Shown here in pieces: positions 1-10,612 of a DNA stretch of 64,000 nt; position 1 is the first letter of the stretch, and the number at the start of each line of letters is the position of its first letter. Source of the stretch: Carposina sasakii (lineage: Eukaryota; Arthropoda; Insecta; Lepidoptera; Carposinidae); contig CP053169.1 of the NCBI GenBank assembly GCA_014607495.2, positions 3,968,001 through 4,032,000 on the forward strand, given 5' to 3'. The notes below the pieces were generated by a model. That model was given only the letters and a program-made list of their open reading frames with translations, did no database searches and was not told the origin of the DNA. The position numbers were made by a program, and so were the translations under genes.

Positions 1-581
1 AGAGTTGGTGAAGAAAGAATTAAAGCAATGTAATTTCTATTTCTTACATACATACATAAATACATAACTTTAGGCTGCAGATCTCCAATTTGTTGTACGT
101 TCCAAACATACCTCTTTCGCCTCATCCACATTCATTGAGTTCTTCATACATGCTTCATACATTTTCGCAGTAATTAAAAGAACTGCATCTTCCCCGCTAA
201 CACGGGCACCCCACGCATCTGGAACTCATTTCAGGGCTGAGCGCGCACGCCACCCCCGGTGGTTTGTCGATCAAAGTCGGGGCTACCAACAGAATCGACG
301 ACAGATCTCATTTGTGAATTAAAAACAATGTCCAATTTGAATTTTACCCTTCTTGTAGTTGGTGTATGATTATGTCATCGTAAGACTGGTGACTGGTTGG
401 CTGGAAGAAATCTGTGTAAGAGATAAGCTCGTCTCTGTATATTACCTCAATTTTTGTACTTTCTATGTGTTACTTTCGTAAACAATAAAGAATAGGCTAC
501 GTAAAACTGCACAATTGATTTCTATACCTAGTAAAATCGATGACATTTGAAGTGTAGGTGTAATGCTTATTTGTACCTATC
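1..581. other. Intergenic sequence, no gene seen
   Basis: AT-rich flank left of the first transposon. A more GC-rich patch at about 190-310 has no long open frame and no splice-site pair I can support. No repeat family is recognised here. Confidence 0.5.
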
Positions 582-585
582 ATTT

Positions 586-616
586 GAAGGGTCAACTGCA
601 ATAATGATGAATGTCC
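586..616 (+). repeat. Left terminal inverted repeat (31 bp)
   Basis: Begins GAAGGGTCAACTGC and ends GATGAATGTCC. It matches the reverse complement of 2984-3014 at 30 of 31 positions (A against C at the ninth base). Confidence 0.9.
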
Positions 617-770
617 AAAAATATTTAATTCTTAACCAGTAATGTCGTTCGGTCACTTGACTATGTAGTTAAGAAATCTCGTTTACAAACTTAGCAATAT
701 CGCTTGCAGTCTCGAGATAAAATGTTTTTAACATATTGGCTACACGTCTAGAACGCTCAACGTCACAGGT

Positions 771-796
771 GTTCACGGCAATAACGATAAATGTCC
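771..796 (+). repeat. Left subterminal copy of the terminal motif
   Basis: Reads GTTCACGGCAATAACGATAA and then ATGTCC, a diverged copy of the inner 26 bases of the left terminal repeat. It lies about 155 bp inside the end. Probably a second transposase-binding site. Confidence 0.6.
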
Positions 797-888
797 AGCG
801 CGGGCGCCTCGCACTGACCGCCATCTTGCTGTCAAATCAGCGGCGATCCCGCCATTTCTTTTGTCAGTCTTTGTGAGTCTGGCGTTCT
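797..888 (+). promoter_or_regulatory. Probable promoter or 5' leader of the transposase gene
   Basis: A GC-rich stretch just before the transposase frame contains two GCCAT cores (CGCCATCTTG at about 819-828, CGCCATTTC at about 850-858). This core is typical of YY1/Pho-type sites near TATA-less insect start sites. No TATA box is seen. The promoter role is inferred from position. Confidence 0.3.
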
Positions 889-933
889 GTGAGGTTATGT
901 CATACGGATTTTAGTGTTTTCTTTCTTAATATA

Positions 934-2721
934 ATGACTGAAAACAACGAAATGATTCGAAATACGAAAAAAAGAAAACAGACAGGAAGAATGAGTGATG
1001 TTTTAAAGAAACTTCGACTCCAAGGACATGAAATTGGCGATGACTGTAAGTGTAATCGTTTTAAATGTTTTGAAATGATAAGTGAAGAGCAGAGGACAAG
1101 AATAATAAGACAATTTAATAGTTTTGCGAACAGGTATGATCAAGATAATTATTTAAGCGGGCTTATAACCGTATCTAATGTACAACGTCTTCGTCCACGA
1201 GTAGGTGAAGAAAATGCGAAATTACATAATAAATCGTACTCCTACAAGATTCGTATGATTGGGGATGAAACTTATGAGTTACCGGTGTGTAGAAAAGCTT
1301 TTATATCCTTACATGGCATCACTGGAAGAAGACTTCAATTTCTTCAGAAATCACTGACTCAGCATGGCATTGTCCAAAAAGATAAACGGGGGATACATGT
1401 TAAAACAAAGCTTTCTAAACAAACTACTGATTTGATGTACAAGCAAATCGACACTCTAAAAACAATTCATGGTAAACAAGGCCACTATAATTTACGAGAA
1501 AGTCAAAAAATATATCTGTCGGATGAATTAAACTTGTCTAAAATTCACAAAATGTATAATGAAAAGAATCAAAATAACAAAGTATCATACGAAACATATC
1601 GCAACTTTTTCAACAAAAATTTCAACATATCATTCGGTTATCCCAGGATGGATACATGTTCGACTTGCGATGAATTTCAGGCTGAGAAAAAACATTTTGA
1701 AATTAAGATTGCTTCTCTTCCTGATGGCCAAGAAAAATCTCAGATTTTGTCTCAACTTCGAAGGCTCGAAATTGAAAACATAGCACACAAAAAGAGAGCT
1801 GAAGTTTCTTACGATAAAAAAAGAAAAGCTCGTTTGAGAGCTAGGCAAGATGTCACAACAATAGCGATTGCAATGGATTTCTCAAAAAATCTTCCTGTAC
1901 CGAACATAACTACAAACGATGTATATTACAAAAGACAGCTGAGTTATTACATGTTTAATGTTCATGTGCTTGCTGATTCCTCATCTTATTTTTTCGCTTA
2001 CGATGAGAGTATTGGAAAAAAAGGATCAGACGATGTGGCCTCTCATCTGTTTCATTTCATATTTAATGAAATGGAGGTACAGGTCAAGACTCTTATAATT
2101 TTTTGTGACTCGTGTGGTGGTCAAAATAAAAATTATACCATCTTTAGAATGTTACACTACATAGTTCACTGCTGCAATCGCTTAGAATCTGTCACAGTTA
2201 TCTTCCCGATAAGAGGGCACTCTTACATGGAGTGCGATCGTAACATGGCCTACTTAAATCAAAAGGCTAGGATTGAACTTCCTAAAGAATGGGCTGAACA
2301 TTTGCGTGGAGCTCGACAGAGACCGAAACCTTTCAATGTCATCGAATGCTCACAAGATGCATTCAAGGACTGGACTGCATTTCTGAAACCATTTTACAAA
2401 AAAACTTGTCCATTTCCCATAAGACCTGTGCGTGAATTTAGAGTCCAGAAAGAACACCCACGGCTCATGTTTCATAGAAATTTTAATAATAGTCCATGGG
2501 AATCAAGTGTGGTCAACACACCAGTTTCTTTTCGGTCTATGAAGGCAGATAATGAGGGCGAATTCAAATTACCTGGTTTGGCTTATAAAGAGAAGCTGCC
2601 CATATCAGCAGCAAAATATAACGACCTGCAGTTCCTGAAAAAGTTCTGTAGGCATGAAACGAGACGTTATTTCGATGAACTTCCTCATGCTGCAAATATT
2701 AAAGAATCAGAAGTTAATTAA
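934..2721 (+). CDS. Transposase-like protein with RNase H-like DDE/D core
   Basis: The frame is open from 889; the ATG at 934 is preferred because it starts a lysine-rich, hydrophilic N-terminus, while the 15 residues before it look like leader. Numbering from 889, there is a cysteine cluster at 53-60 (CxCx4C), a CxxC at 257-260 just after FGYPRMDT, and a lysine/arginine-rich helical region at about 265-320. The likely catalytic core follows: an Asp after a hydrophobic strand (IAIAMD, D330), a second (IIFCDSCGGQNKN, D407), and RGHSYMECD (H444, D450). I recognise CDSCGGQNK and RGHSYxxCDR as hallmarks of a family common as 'uncharacterized protein' in insect genomes. It lies inside matched terminal repeats, so it is very probably the element's own transposase, and its length looks complete. 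Cut-and-paste activity is inferred, not shown. Confidence 0.85.
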   Translation: MTENNEMIRNTKKRKQTGRMSDVLKKLRLQGHEIGDDCKCNRFKCFEMISEEQRTRIIRQFNSFANRYDQDNYLSGLITVSNVQRLRPRVGEENAKLHNKSYSYKIRMIGDETYELPVCRKAFISLHGITGRRLQFLQKSLTQHGIVQKDKRGIHVKTKLSKQTTDLMYKQIDTLKTIHGKQGHYNLRESQKIYLSDELNLSKIHKMYNEKNQNNKVSYETYRNFFNKNFNISFGYPRMDTCSTCDEFQAEKKHFEIKIASLPDGQEKSQILSQLRRLEIENIAHKKRAEVSYDKKRKARLRARQDVTTIAIAMDFSKNLPVPNITTNDVYYKRQLSYYMFNVHVLADSSSYFFAYDESIGKKGSDDVASHLFHFIFNEMEVQVKTLIIFCDSCGGQNKNYTIFRMLHYIVHCCNRLESVTVIFPIRGHSYMECDRNMAYLNQKARIELPKEWAEHLRGARQRPKPFNVIECSQDAFKDWTAFLKPFYKKTCPFPIRPVREFRVQKEHPRLMFHRNFNNSPWESSVVNTPVSFRSMKADNEGEFKLPGLAYKEKLPISAAKYNDLQFLKKFCRHETRRYFDELPHAANIKESEVN

Positions 2722-2732
2722 AACAGTCATTT

Positions 2733-2759
2733 GGACACCTATCATTATTGACTGTCAAC
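2733..2759 (-). repeat. Right subterminal copy of the terminal motif
   Basis: On the minus strand this reads GTTGACAGTCAATAATGATA and then GGTGTCC, a diverged match to the inner part of the terminal repeat. It starts 12 bases after the transposase stop and mirrors the left subterminal copy. Confidence 0.55.
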
Positions 2760-2895
2760 GCAGTGTGGACAGTGCTCATTATAGTCCTGAGTTTTAAATA
2801 CTTACTTAAGATTACATTATTTTTAGTTAGTTTATAATACCCTAAGAATGATTATTTTCCAAAGAAACAATATATGATACATATACTTTAACTTT

Positions 2896-2901
2896 AATAA
2901 A
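2896..2901 (+). terminator. Poly(A) signal of the transposase gene
   Basis: AATAAA, 175 bases after the stop codon and still inside the element. Confidence 0.5.
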
Positions 2902-2983
2902 CAACATTTTATTATCTTCAGGTCTGAGTTTTTTTACACCGTTTATAAATTTAAAACCCAATTATCTTAAAACGAAATACAAA

Positions 2984-3014
2984 GGACATTCATCATTATT
3001 GCAGTGGACCCTTC
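2984..3014 (-). repeat. Right terminal inverted repeat (31 bp)
   Basis: Inverted partner of 586-616, followed directly by ATTT. Confidence 0.9.
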
Positions 3015-3018
3015 ATTT

Positions 3019-3702
3019 ACGATCTACACGATTATAAAGCATAGGATATAGGCATTATAAAACCTACTGGGTACCTGCTATGCTATGTTTCTAAGGATGC
3101 TTGTGAGATTTACCAACCTAAAGCCCTAAGTCAGTGCACCTCTGTAAAAATGTGGTATTATTAAATAGGTATACTCGTATGTATTGTGCTTTTATTTGTT
3201 TACTTACCTACGAGTACGTAGAATAAACTAGGTGCTTGGTGTTTGAGATGTTTGTTTAAACCTATGGTGATAGTGTACCATTTATAGGCAGTAAGCCAGT
3301 CTTCCGCTGAGCTGGTCTGAGTCCCGGCATCCATCGTGTCTTGCTATCACTCTGCCTTCTATATTATGTTGACTTTTCCCTCGCAATTAGAAACAATTCA
3401 ACAACTTTCTTATTTATTTTATTTATTGATTAAATTAGAAAGCCAACATAATATATAACAGTTCCGTTAAGATACAAGTTGGACAGGAGCACACGATAAT
3501 ATTATGTATCACAATTACAGGCTAGCACAACTTTTACAATAAATGAAGTAAAACTATTTAAATATTATTTAAGCAATGAAGCGTGTTAAAACTTAAGCAT
3601 GGATTAAACTGTAATCGATTAAAAAACTTTCTTAACTAAGATATATTCTGTTTACCAACATTATCCCTTGTATTATGCCCATTGCCCATTTTCTTCATAG
3701 AA
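3019..3702. other. Intergenic sequence, no gene seen
   Basis: AT-rich sequence without a supported frame, lying between two transposons. Confidence 0.4.
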
Positions 3703-3891
3703 ATCATCAGCCTATTGCAGTCCACTGATGGACGGAGGCCTCCCCCAAGGCACGCGACAAGGCTACTATCATAGGAGAGTTTTTACCACGCTGGGTAGGC
3801 GGATTGAGTGCAGTATGATTTTCGGACTATGTTCTCAACGAGATGTGCTGCTACCCATCTCCCGAAAACCCATAATCGCCTCTTACGGTAC
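3703..3891 (-). repeat. CAGTCCACTG repeat, 3' part, interrupted by a transposon
   Basis: Minus-strand copy of the family also seen at 37313, 48526, 50874 and 63917. It shows 'cagcctattgcagtccactg', the 'aggcctcccccaaggcacg' block and 'ataatcgcctcttacggtac'. The rest of the copy resumes at 6442. Confidence 0.75.
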
Positions 3892-4580
3892 ACTGAAAAA
3901 ACGTAACGGCTATAAATAAACAAGTTGCCGCTATTTACAACCGAGTAACTTGCTTCGTATGGAGCCTGCAAAGTTCGTTGTTAAAATTACACAAGTCAAA
4001 TTCGTTAACATCTGTTGGTAATATAAACCGAGTAAGGTGGTTAAAAAATAAGTATTCAAGGTTTGTTGCTTCTATCCTAGTCACTCAGTAAATTTAGCAA
4101 ACCTATTTACTATAGTGAATAGCGAGTTACTTAACAATACCCAACGTACTCTGTTGTGTTTAGCAGAGTAATTCAGTGGGCTCAAATATTTTGTTTCGTA
4201 AAACTAGCTAGGAAGCTTGGTAATGTTTATCATGTTTATTGGGTAGGGACAGCCAATCTACTTTGTTACTTCTACTCAAATCAATTTGGCATACGTAGCC
4301 AAGTTACTGGGTACTGTCAATCGTGTTCATTGGGTAACTATAACTAAATACTCTGTTCTTTCTAGTCAATTAAGATTGGTAAATTTACTAAATAGCCAAG
4401 TTACTTTGTATTATGAGGCGGGTTTATTAGGTAACCATAGCTAAAATACTTTTTTCCTTCTAGTCAATTGAAGTTGCTATTTTTAGCCAAGTTACTTTGA
4501 ATTCTTAAGCGAGATTTTTCGGTAATCATAGCTAAAATACTTTGTTGCAAGTACCAATTTAAACGACACATCTAAATATA

Positions 4581-4845
4581 CAGGTGTTGCAAAAATATCC
4601 GTAATAACTTTAAGGGGTGTTTCTACTCATTATTATGATGAACTTTTACTATGCGACCAACTCCGAAATCGCGAAAAAAAATCAGTTGTTCCATTCAAAT
4701 GTTCAATACCCAATTCACAGACATGGACATCAGTCCAGCTGATTTTTTTTCCGCGATTTTGGAGTTGGTCCCATAATAAAAGTTGTTCATAATAATGAGT
4801 AGAAAAAGCCCTTAAAGTCATTACGGGTATTTTTATAACACCCTG
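4581..4845. mobile_element. 265-bp fold-back MITE nested in the larger transposon
   Basis: Two ~95-bp arms are inverted copies of each other (start CAGGTGTTGCAAAAATA, end TATTTTTATAACACCCTG), and each carries CTCATTATTATGA and CCAACTCC blocks. The short centre around 4690-4740 is less symmetric. There is no coding capacity. The CAGG..CCTG ends relate it loosely to the other TACAGGGTG fold-back elements in this window. Confidence 0.8.
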
Positions 4846-5486
4846 CATATTTTTAGTATAAGGTGACCTGTGACTGTTCATAGGCTTTACGAACAGTGCG
4901 AGGTAAGCTCATACTGAAAATATGTACTTAGTTCGATATGTTGTCATTTGTACCATTGTTACTCGCAGTGCAGTGGGCAAAAATTTGGCATGTCGAAAAA
5001 AAACCAATGAAATGTTCATGCAGTAAAACAACAGTCATTTTGCCGACAGACCAAAAATAGAAGAAACTGAAAGAAAAATATGCACATAAATAAAATAAGC
5101 TTTATTGTGTACTCGATACAATCATTTCAAGTAACATAATACACTTAAATACTACTCCTCTTAAAAATAGTATTACTCAAGAAACGAAACTGATGTTCCC
5201 TTTTTTAATTTTCGCAATAACAGGGTGAAATTTGCAAACTTTCATGGAGTGACTCAGACCACGAACCTGAACTTTAATTATAGGACAGACTCCAACATCA
5301 TCATCTTCCTGCCCTTATCCCATTATTTATAGAGTCGGCGCAACATGGTTTCTATCGAAACTCACATTGCCAAAGTTTTGGCATTTGTTGGTTTTTAAAA
5401 TCTTTTTCTAGCTGTGAACAAATAAAAGAAACGTGATTATATAAAAGTACACTAAAGCAGACCAAAATTCAAAAAAACTGAACTCA

Positions 5487-5759
5487 CTACCAATATCCTT
5501 TGGGTTTTTTAAGAGCCGCATATTCATCGAAGTATTGAGCTATGGTTAACTCTTTTGCAGCAATTAACCTTGACTCTTCCCACTTTTGTGCTACAGCTGT
5601 CCAAGGTTCAGAAGAATTTTTGAGCCATAAAAGTTTGTCTTCTGCATCAATCTCTTCAGTTAGTCCGTCTGGTAAACGTACCCTTGGAGATTGAGGTGAA
5701 GATCCTCGCGGTACAAAAAAGTAATTGTTTATATTTGTCACTTCACTATACTTCCTACC
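5487..5759 (-). CDS. Putative 3' exon of a transposon protein
   Basis: A minus-strand open frame of about 90 codons follows a plausible acceptor (pyrimidine-rich stretch, then CAGTAG, read on minus at about 5760-5790) and ends in TAG. Visible parts are a Ser/Pro-rich stretch (GSSPQSPRV), an acidic block (EEIDAEDKLLWL) and a C-terminal motif AQYFDEYAALKKPKGYW. That last motif resembles the '..yf..ypaLk.p.Gy' tail I associate with transposon-linked proteins in insects; this is memory, not a search. It lies wholly inside the 2.55-kb element, so it is probably the remnant of that element's gene. No upstream exon was identified. Confidence 0.35.
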   Translation of the reverse strand, partial: GRKYSEVTNINNYFFVPRGSSPQSPRVRLPDGLTEEIDAEDKLLWLKNSSEPWTAVAQKWEESRLIAAKELTIAQYFDEYAALKKPKGYW

Positions 5760-6441
5760 CTACTGTTATAATAAAATAAACCGGTGAAAAGTTTTTTTTT
5801 TTTATAAATTTTAATCTAACTTGTCTTTAAGGCTTTAACATTAACATACACGTCGTTACGCGACTATGATTTGATAGAAATGACCGAATTTTCAAGCTAC
5901 ACAGCCGATTCCTTGTTTATTTTTATCAAGTTACTCGGTCAAAAATAGTATTAGCTTACTCCATTGTTAATTGCCGAGCTGTGCTTATTAACAATAGACA
6001 AGTAACTTGTTTGTTTTAAGCAAGGAAAACGGTTATATGCATCGTAGCAAGTTATTTTATTTTAGCCAACTATGATTATGTCTAAAATTAAATGACTTAC
6101 ATATAATTAAATAATAATGTACGCTTGTCTATTTTTAACCAAACTTTGAGTAAACATTAGCTAACTATGATTGTGTGTAAAATTAAATAACTTACTAATC
6201 ATGAAATAATAAAGTAGTTTGTCTATTTTTAATCGAAATCGGTAAGGGCAATATTTACCCAGTCTGTAATTTTGAAATAGATAAGTACTATGTTAATAAT
6301 AGCCAAGAATATTTAGCAATACTTGCTTGTATAATATTAACAAAGCTTTATTGCGCATTTTAAATATGTCTTGATTGAATGCAGCAGAATAATTTTTAAC
6401 CGAGCTAAATTGGTACTTTGCTAAAGATTTTTTTTTTCAGT

Positions 6442-6510
6442 GTACCCACAGGCAGACATGGGGTGGTGATATACCTACTCCAGTTTGGAAACCACACGGT
6501 ATATTTGCTT
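6442..6510 (-). repeat. CAGTCCACTG repeat, 5' part, after the transposon
   Basis: 'gtacccacaggcagacatg' followed by 'gggtggt' continues the copy broken at 3891. The uninterrupted copies at 48526 and 50874 show the same join. Confidence 0.7.
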
Positions 6511-6913
6511 CACACTGAACCCTAAAATCAAGTTCGCTTTCCCACCTTTCGGCATATTAAGTACCGAGTTCTCATGCAGACTGTGGTCCAGGACAAATGT
6601 TGCGGTTCAGCGGTCGGAGCCAAGTTTTTATGGACCCTGAGCAATAAGGTGTGGACTTATGTAGTGTACAAAAAGATAATGTGACCACAAGCAAAGGGAA
6701 CCAACATTTAATACATCGTGTCGCTAGCTTGTATACCGTTAAAATATATTTATATTTGCGAATCTAACTTACTGTTATGTCCACGGGGTGTTAAGAATTG
6801 ATGATCTGTAATGTGAACATGAGTGCAAACGTAGTATGGAGATAATAATAAAACGTAATTTTTATTAGCCATAGGTACCTATACATTACCTTTGTAGTTT
6901 TTTGAAATATATA

Positions 6914-7152
6914 AACATTGTGCTGAGGGATTCAGATTTGTTTGCCGAGATTTGGCTAGTGTATAGCTATCGGGATGAAGAATAACGTTGCCAATATGTA
7001 ATTTAGAAAAGAGATGGTAAAATTCGTCATCCGAGTAATTGACCCGGTGGCTTAGTGGTTATAGCGGCTGGCACGGTTTGCAGCGGTCGTGGGTTCGATT
7101 CCCACTCGGGTGAAGAATTTTTTCCATTTTCTTTATTAATAATTTTATGAAA
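6914..7152 (+). mobile_element. Repeat with embedded tRNA-like module, copy 1
   Basis: About 125 bp of conserved leader ('gtgctgagggattcag', 'gtgtatagctatcgggatga', 'attcgtcatccgagtaatt') precedes a tRNA-like block. About 35 bp of tail ('ccattttctttattaataat') follows it. The same order recurs at 10613, 12955 and 24166, so leader, tRNA-like block and tail form one repeat unit. Confidence 0.75.
7041..7112 (+). repeat. tRNA-like module, copy 1 (not a working tRNA)
   Basis: An A-box-like TGGCTTAGTGG and a perfect B box GGTTCGATTCC are present. The acceptor arms ACCCGG and CTCGGGT pair. The anticodon loop (ACGGTTT) lacks the invariant T at position 33, so it should not decode. The closest tRNA type by eye is lysine (GGTCGTGGGTTCGA). 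Confidence 0.65.
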
Positions 7153-7446
7153 TATTTATTCGTGATAAAAGTAGTGAGACATTAACGATATTTATTTCTT
7201 TCTTTCTTTATTATATTACCAGATTATATCATTTTCGCTGATTAATACATTATTAAATAAAAACAGTCTACCATTGCTCTGATTGCTATACAATTTACAT
7301 ATATGAGCTAGCAAAATGTCACTGATTTTATTTAATTATCTCCGCTGTGCTAAACGTGGCAGTAGGATGTCCTTATGATCCTGTAGTTATGGCAACACCA
7401 TTTCGCTAAGACAGCCGTATATACTATGTATGTATGCATTATATTA

Positions 7447-7622
7447 TAAAACTAGCGACTCGCCCCGGCTTCGCACGGGTGCAGTGCTGATAAACCTTCC
7501 TCGTAAATCACTCTATCTATTTAAAAAAACCGCATCAAAATCCGTTCCGTAGTATGAAAGATCTAAGCATACATAGAGACGAACAGACAGCGACAAGCGA
7601 CTTTGTTTTATAAAATGTAGTG
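7447..7622 (+). repeat. Lepidopteran repeat with CGCCCCGGCTTCGCACGGG core
   Basis: It starts 'actagcgactcgccccggct', continues with 'ccgcatcaaaatccgttccg' and 'gatctaagcatacatagaga', and ends 'gcgactttgttttata'. I recognise it as a very common short interspersed repeat of Lepidoptera. One copy in this window. Confidence 0.7.
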
Positions 7623-10308
7623 ATGAATTCAAAACGTTATATACAAACGCAATCGCACATTCTTTTTGCTTCTTTTACATTTTCAATTAACCCTTGCCCT
7701 GTATCTTTTTTTTATATTAAATAGGCTTACGCTTGACCACAACGCGCCTCATGGTAAGCACCGTTGCAGTCTAAGATAGAGCGCGCTTGCCTAAAAGAAA
7801 CCAGTTCACTCTCGACTATATCTACAAAAATAACGCAACAGACTTCAAAACTCATCAGCAAACAATACAAGCCCTCGAGGTACTTAAATTTGGCAACATT
7901 TTTCACAAATTTCCGAACCGCAGGGCGCTACGCCCCCCATGCAAGGGTTGCTACCCCCTGCGGAGTGGTACAAAACTGTCCATATGGCATGGTACTTTAC
8001 GAAATTGTGTTGTGATCACTTTTGTTACTATTATGGTTGAGATTATGTTTCAAATCCCTTGGTTATTTAAATGGTGTCAGAGTAAATATTTAAAATCTAT
8101 GTTATCACCACGAATTATCAAGATATGAGTAAGATAATCCTTAGAAACTTAAAAAAAAATATAAGAAAGAAAACAAAGTCTTAGGCAGACAATGTAACAT
8201 AATAACAAGCGCCAAAGAAGTTTGAAAAAATATAGAACCATTTAGACTTCAGCACGACATTTAAGAAAAGTAAAATGAAGGAAAATTAGAAGAAACGGCC
8301 TTGAAATGGCACAATAACTTTGCAATCTACGTCTATGCTTGTAAAATTAATGTTAACATTATGTTATAAATGTTAACCTCAGGATGTTTAGAAAACGTAA
8401 CATCGTTTGACATCGACGTTCGTTATGATCAATAGCAGTTTGAATATATCATGTGACTTGACAAACACGCTAAAATAAAGGCCCTATTGGAGCAATCGTG
8501 TCGGTGACGAACCTCTATCGCTTCGATCGGGAAATAATATAACTTTGTCTAAGGTCTCTGATCACAGATTCTTTGATGGACCCTTGGACACAGTTTAAAA
8601 GGCTTTTTTTTACTCCGACCCTGTTTCCCGGTCTTTTCCTACTCTTTTACTTACCTCTACCGGCAATTTTATCTATCTTTAGGAATAATCTAACACAATT
8701 ACTATAACTACATAACATTTATAGTAACAATAAAATTATTTGCTAATCGCTACGATCTTTACAAAACCCAATGAGGCCTAACCATGCAGGTTTTAATATC
8801 ATAATATCATCGATTTACTGCAGTAGGGTTGTGCGTTGTCGATATTTCTCTCGATTTCTCGGTGGTTTTAAAGAAAATTGGTTACAACTTGTTAATTTCT
8901 CCTATTATAGAACTTATAACTATTTTTATTGTGAATTACAATGAATTTATATTAAATTCTAACGACAGCATCTGGAAAGATAGGAATTTCAGGAAAGGCT
9001 TTCGTAATCTAACTTAGATGAGACGTATTGTGAAGTAGTTTATCGCCATTTATTTCAGGCAAAAGAAGCTAAACGACCTCTCGCACTAGTGATATAAGTC
9101 GATTCCTTATTTAAATTCATTAATAATCGATAAAAAAAACCACTCATAGCTTTGTACATCACTAAATAAGAGGAGCATTTATATTGACCGGAAGCGTTGT
9201 GGGCGGCGCAGGCGCATCCTACAATAATGATTTCAAAATAGCGGTTTCAAATTATCAAAAATATATATCATCTGAAAAAATAAATACGAAATGTATTTTC
9301 ACGCTTTTGATATTTCGTTTAATAAGTTTTTTTATCTTCTCTGTTTATCTATGTAGGTACGAGTACATACCTGAAATTCATTAAAATTAAATTACTAAGT
9401 ACCTACTGCTAATTATTCGTTTTATTTGGCCTACGCCTCCTTAAGTAGGTTTTTAATATTTATTTCCAAGAATATATTTTTGTTTACTATGACATAAATA
9501 TGAAGATACCTACATAAGTACAACGGAAAAACTAAATGATTAAGATAATTCTGCAATCATGTGTTCAATAATATAGCTAAAAACAAAGTGCGACGACATA
9601 GTCTTGATCACCAACTGTTAAAGTACACTTGCATGCCTAACAATTGGACTATCAGTGCACGTGTTTTATTTGATTCGTCGCGAGCATCCTGCGACATTAA
9701 GCATGCAGTTAAGATATATCGATAGGGGAGTAAATGTCATTGATTTGAATTAACCTAATATTCGACTTGTTTTTTACCATTTTCCAAAAAATAGAGGGCA
9801 TCAATCATTCTTAGTTTAGAAAAACGCCTGTTAAGTAGGCGACTGTTTTAGAATGTCTATTGATCTAGCACTATAAATTTATACCTAATAGATTACCTAT
9901 GGATTAAAATACCATACATAAATCAAAATATAGGAACTTTCCGATGAATTGACCTTTATCTACCTAAAGAGCCATATCAGTTATTTAGTTAACTATCCAC
10001 TGCATAAGAAAGAAAACTACCCTATGGGAAACCAGCAGTCTTCGCAGATATATAGTAGGTAATCCACATAATTTCTTTAATCACGTACAATACAACAATC
10101 TCACAAATAGCAACATTGTAAAAAGGAGACGGCAACAAATCATTACACTACTAAAGATGCAGTTATAAATAGACGCCGGGCGCCGCTCCAAAACGCTTAC
10201 AATTTGAACATTATTGTATGATTTCATTGGACTATATCAGTCGTTCGGAACTTCATCATTCACTTCTTTTCTCGAAATAAAATTAGACAATTTTTTTTTA
10301 TAGCAATA
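7623..10308. other. Intergenic sequence, no gene seen
   Basis: Short frames occur (for example 7764-8128) but have no coding-like composition or splice context. A small GC hairpin lies at 7918-7963. Confidence 0.4.
7918..7963. repeat. Short GC-rich inverted repeat
   Basis: The arms CCGCAGGG and CCCTGCGG enclose a second smaller inversion around GGCG..CGCC. Moth repeats often carry such a motif; no terminator role is implied. Confidence 0.4.
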
Positions 10309-10600
10309 TATACAGGGAGATTTTTGGTCGTCAACTTTCCCGAAAACTACGGAATCTCCTCATCATCACGATCATTTTTCTCCATGGAAGCATACCTGGG
10401 AAGTGTCTGGTTTCCAAAATATTAGGGTCCAAAGTTGAGTAAATAGACTGCGTTTTTCTGCATAAATGCACATAGACGCGCGTAGCAGGATTTTTTCACG
10501 AAAAATAATTAATATCTGAGACACTAAAATTTCGCACGATCAAGGAATTTAAATTTTTTTTATTCCCAGCATTTTTTTTGGCATAAATTTACTTTATTTC
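10309..10600 (+). mobile_element. ACAGGATG-family MITE, copy 1 (right end missing)
   Basis: Starts TACAGGGAGATTTTTGGTCG and runs through 'cacgatcatttttctccatg', 'ggtccaaagttgagtaaat' and 'gcgcgtagcaggatttttt'. It stops within the 'tttatttca' block, directly before another repeat, so the right inverted end is lost. Confidence 0.75.
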
Positions 10601-10612
10601 AATATATTATAT

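Larger units (their letters stand above)
586..3014 (+). mobile_element. Complete autonomous DNA transposon, 4-bp ATTT target duplication
   Basis: The element is bounded by 31-bp terminal inverted repeats (586-616 and 2984-3014) that differ at one position and begin GAAGGGTC. ATTT lies directly outside each end (582-585 and 3015-3018) and reads as a 4-bp target-site duplication. A degenerate copy of the terminal motif recurs in the same orientation near each end (771-796 and 2733-2759), as expected for extra transposase-binding sites. The interior holds a single intact frame for a transposase-like protein and a poly(A) signal. Seen directly: termini, duplication, frame. Inference: it moved recently, because termini and frame are intact. 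The superfamily is uncertain; a 4-bp duplication would fit Sola-type elements, but I cannot confirm this. Confidence 0.85.
3892..6441. mobile_element. 2.55-kb DNA transposon with CACTGAAAAAA termini
   Basis: The termini are inverted (ACTGAAAAAA at 3892, TTTTTTCAGT at 6441) and flanked on both sides by GTAC (3888-3891 and 6442-6445). Because GTAC is palindromic, the duplication may be GTAC or just TA with a CACTGAAAAAA terminus. Removing the element restores a continuous CAGTCCACTG-family repeat, which fixes both boundaries. About 0.7 kb at each end is filled with degenerate motifs such as AGCCAAGTTACTTTG on both strands. Clustered subterminal repeats with a CACTG end resemble CACTA/EnSpm elements; a TA duplication would instead allow a Tc1/mariner relative. 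Only one coding remnant (5487-5759) is visible. Confidence 0.75.
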
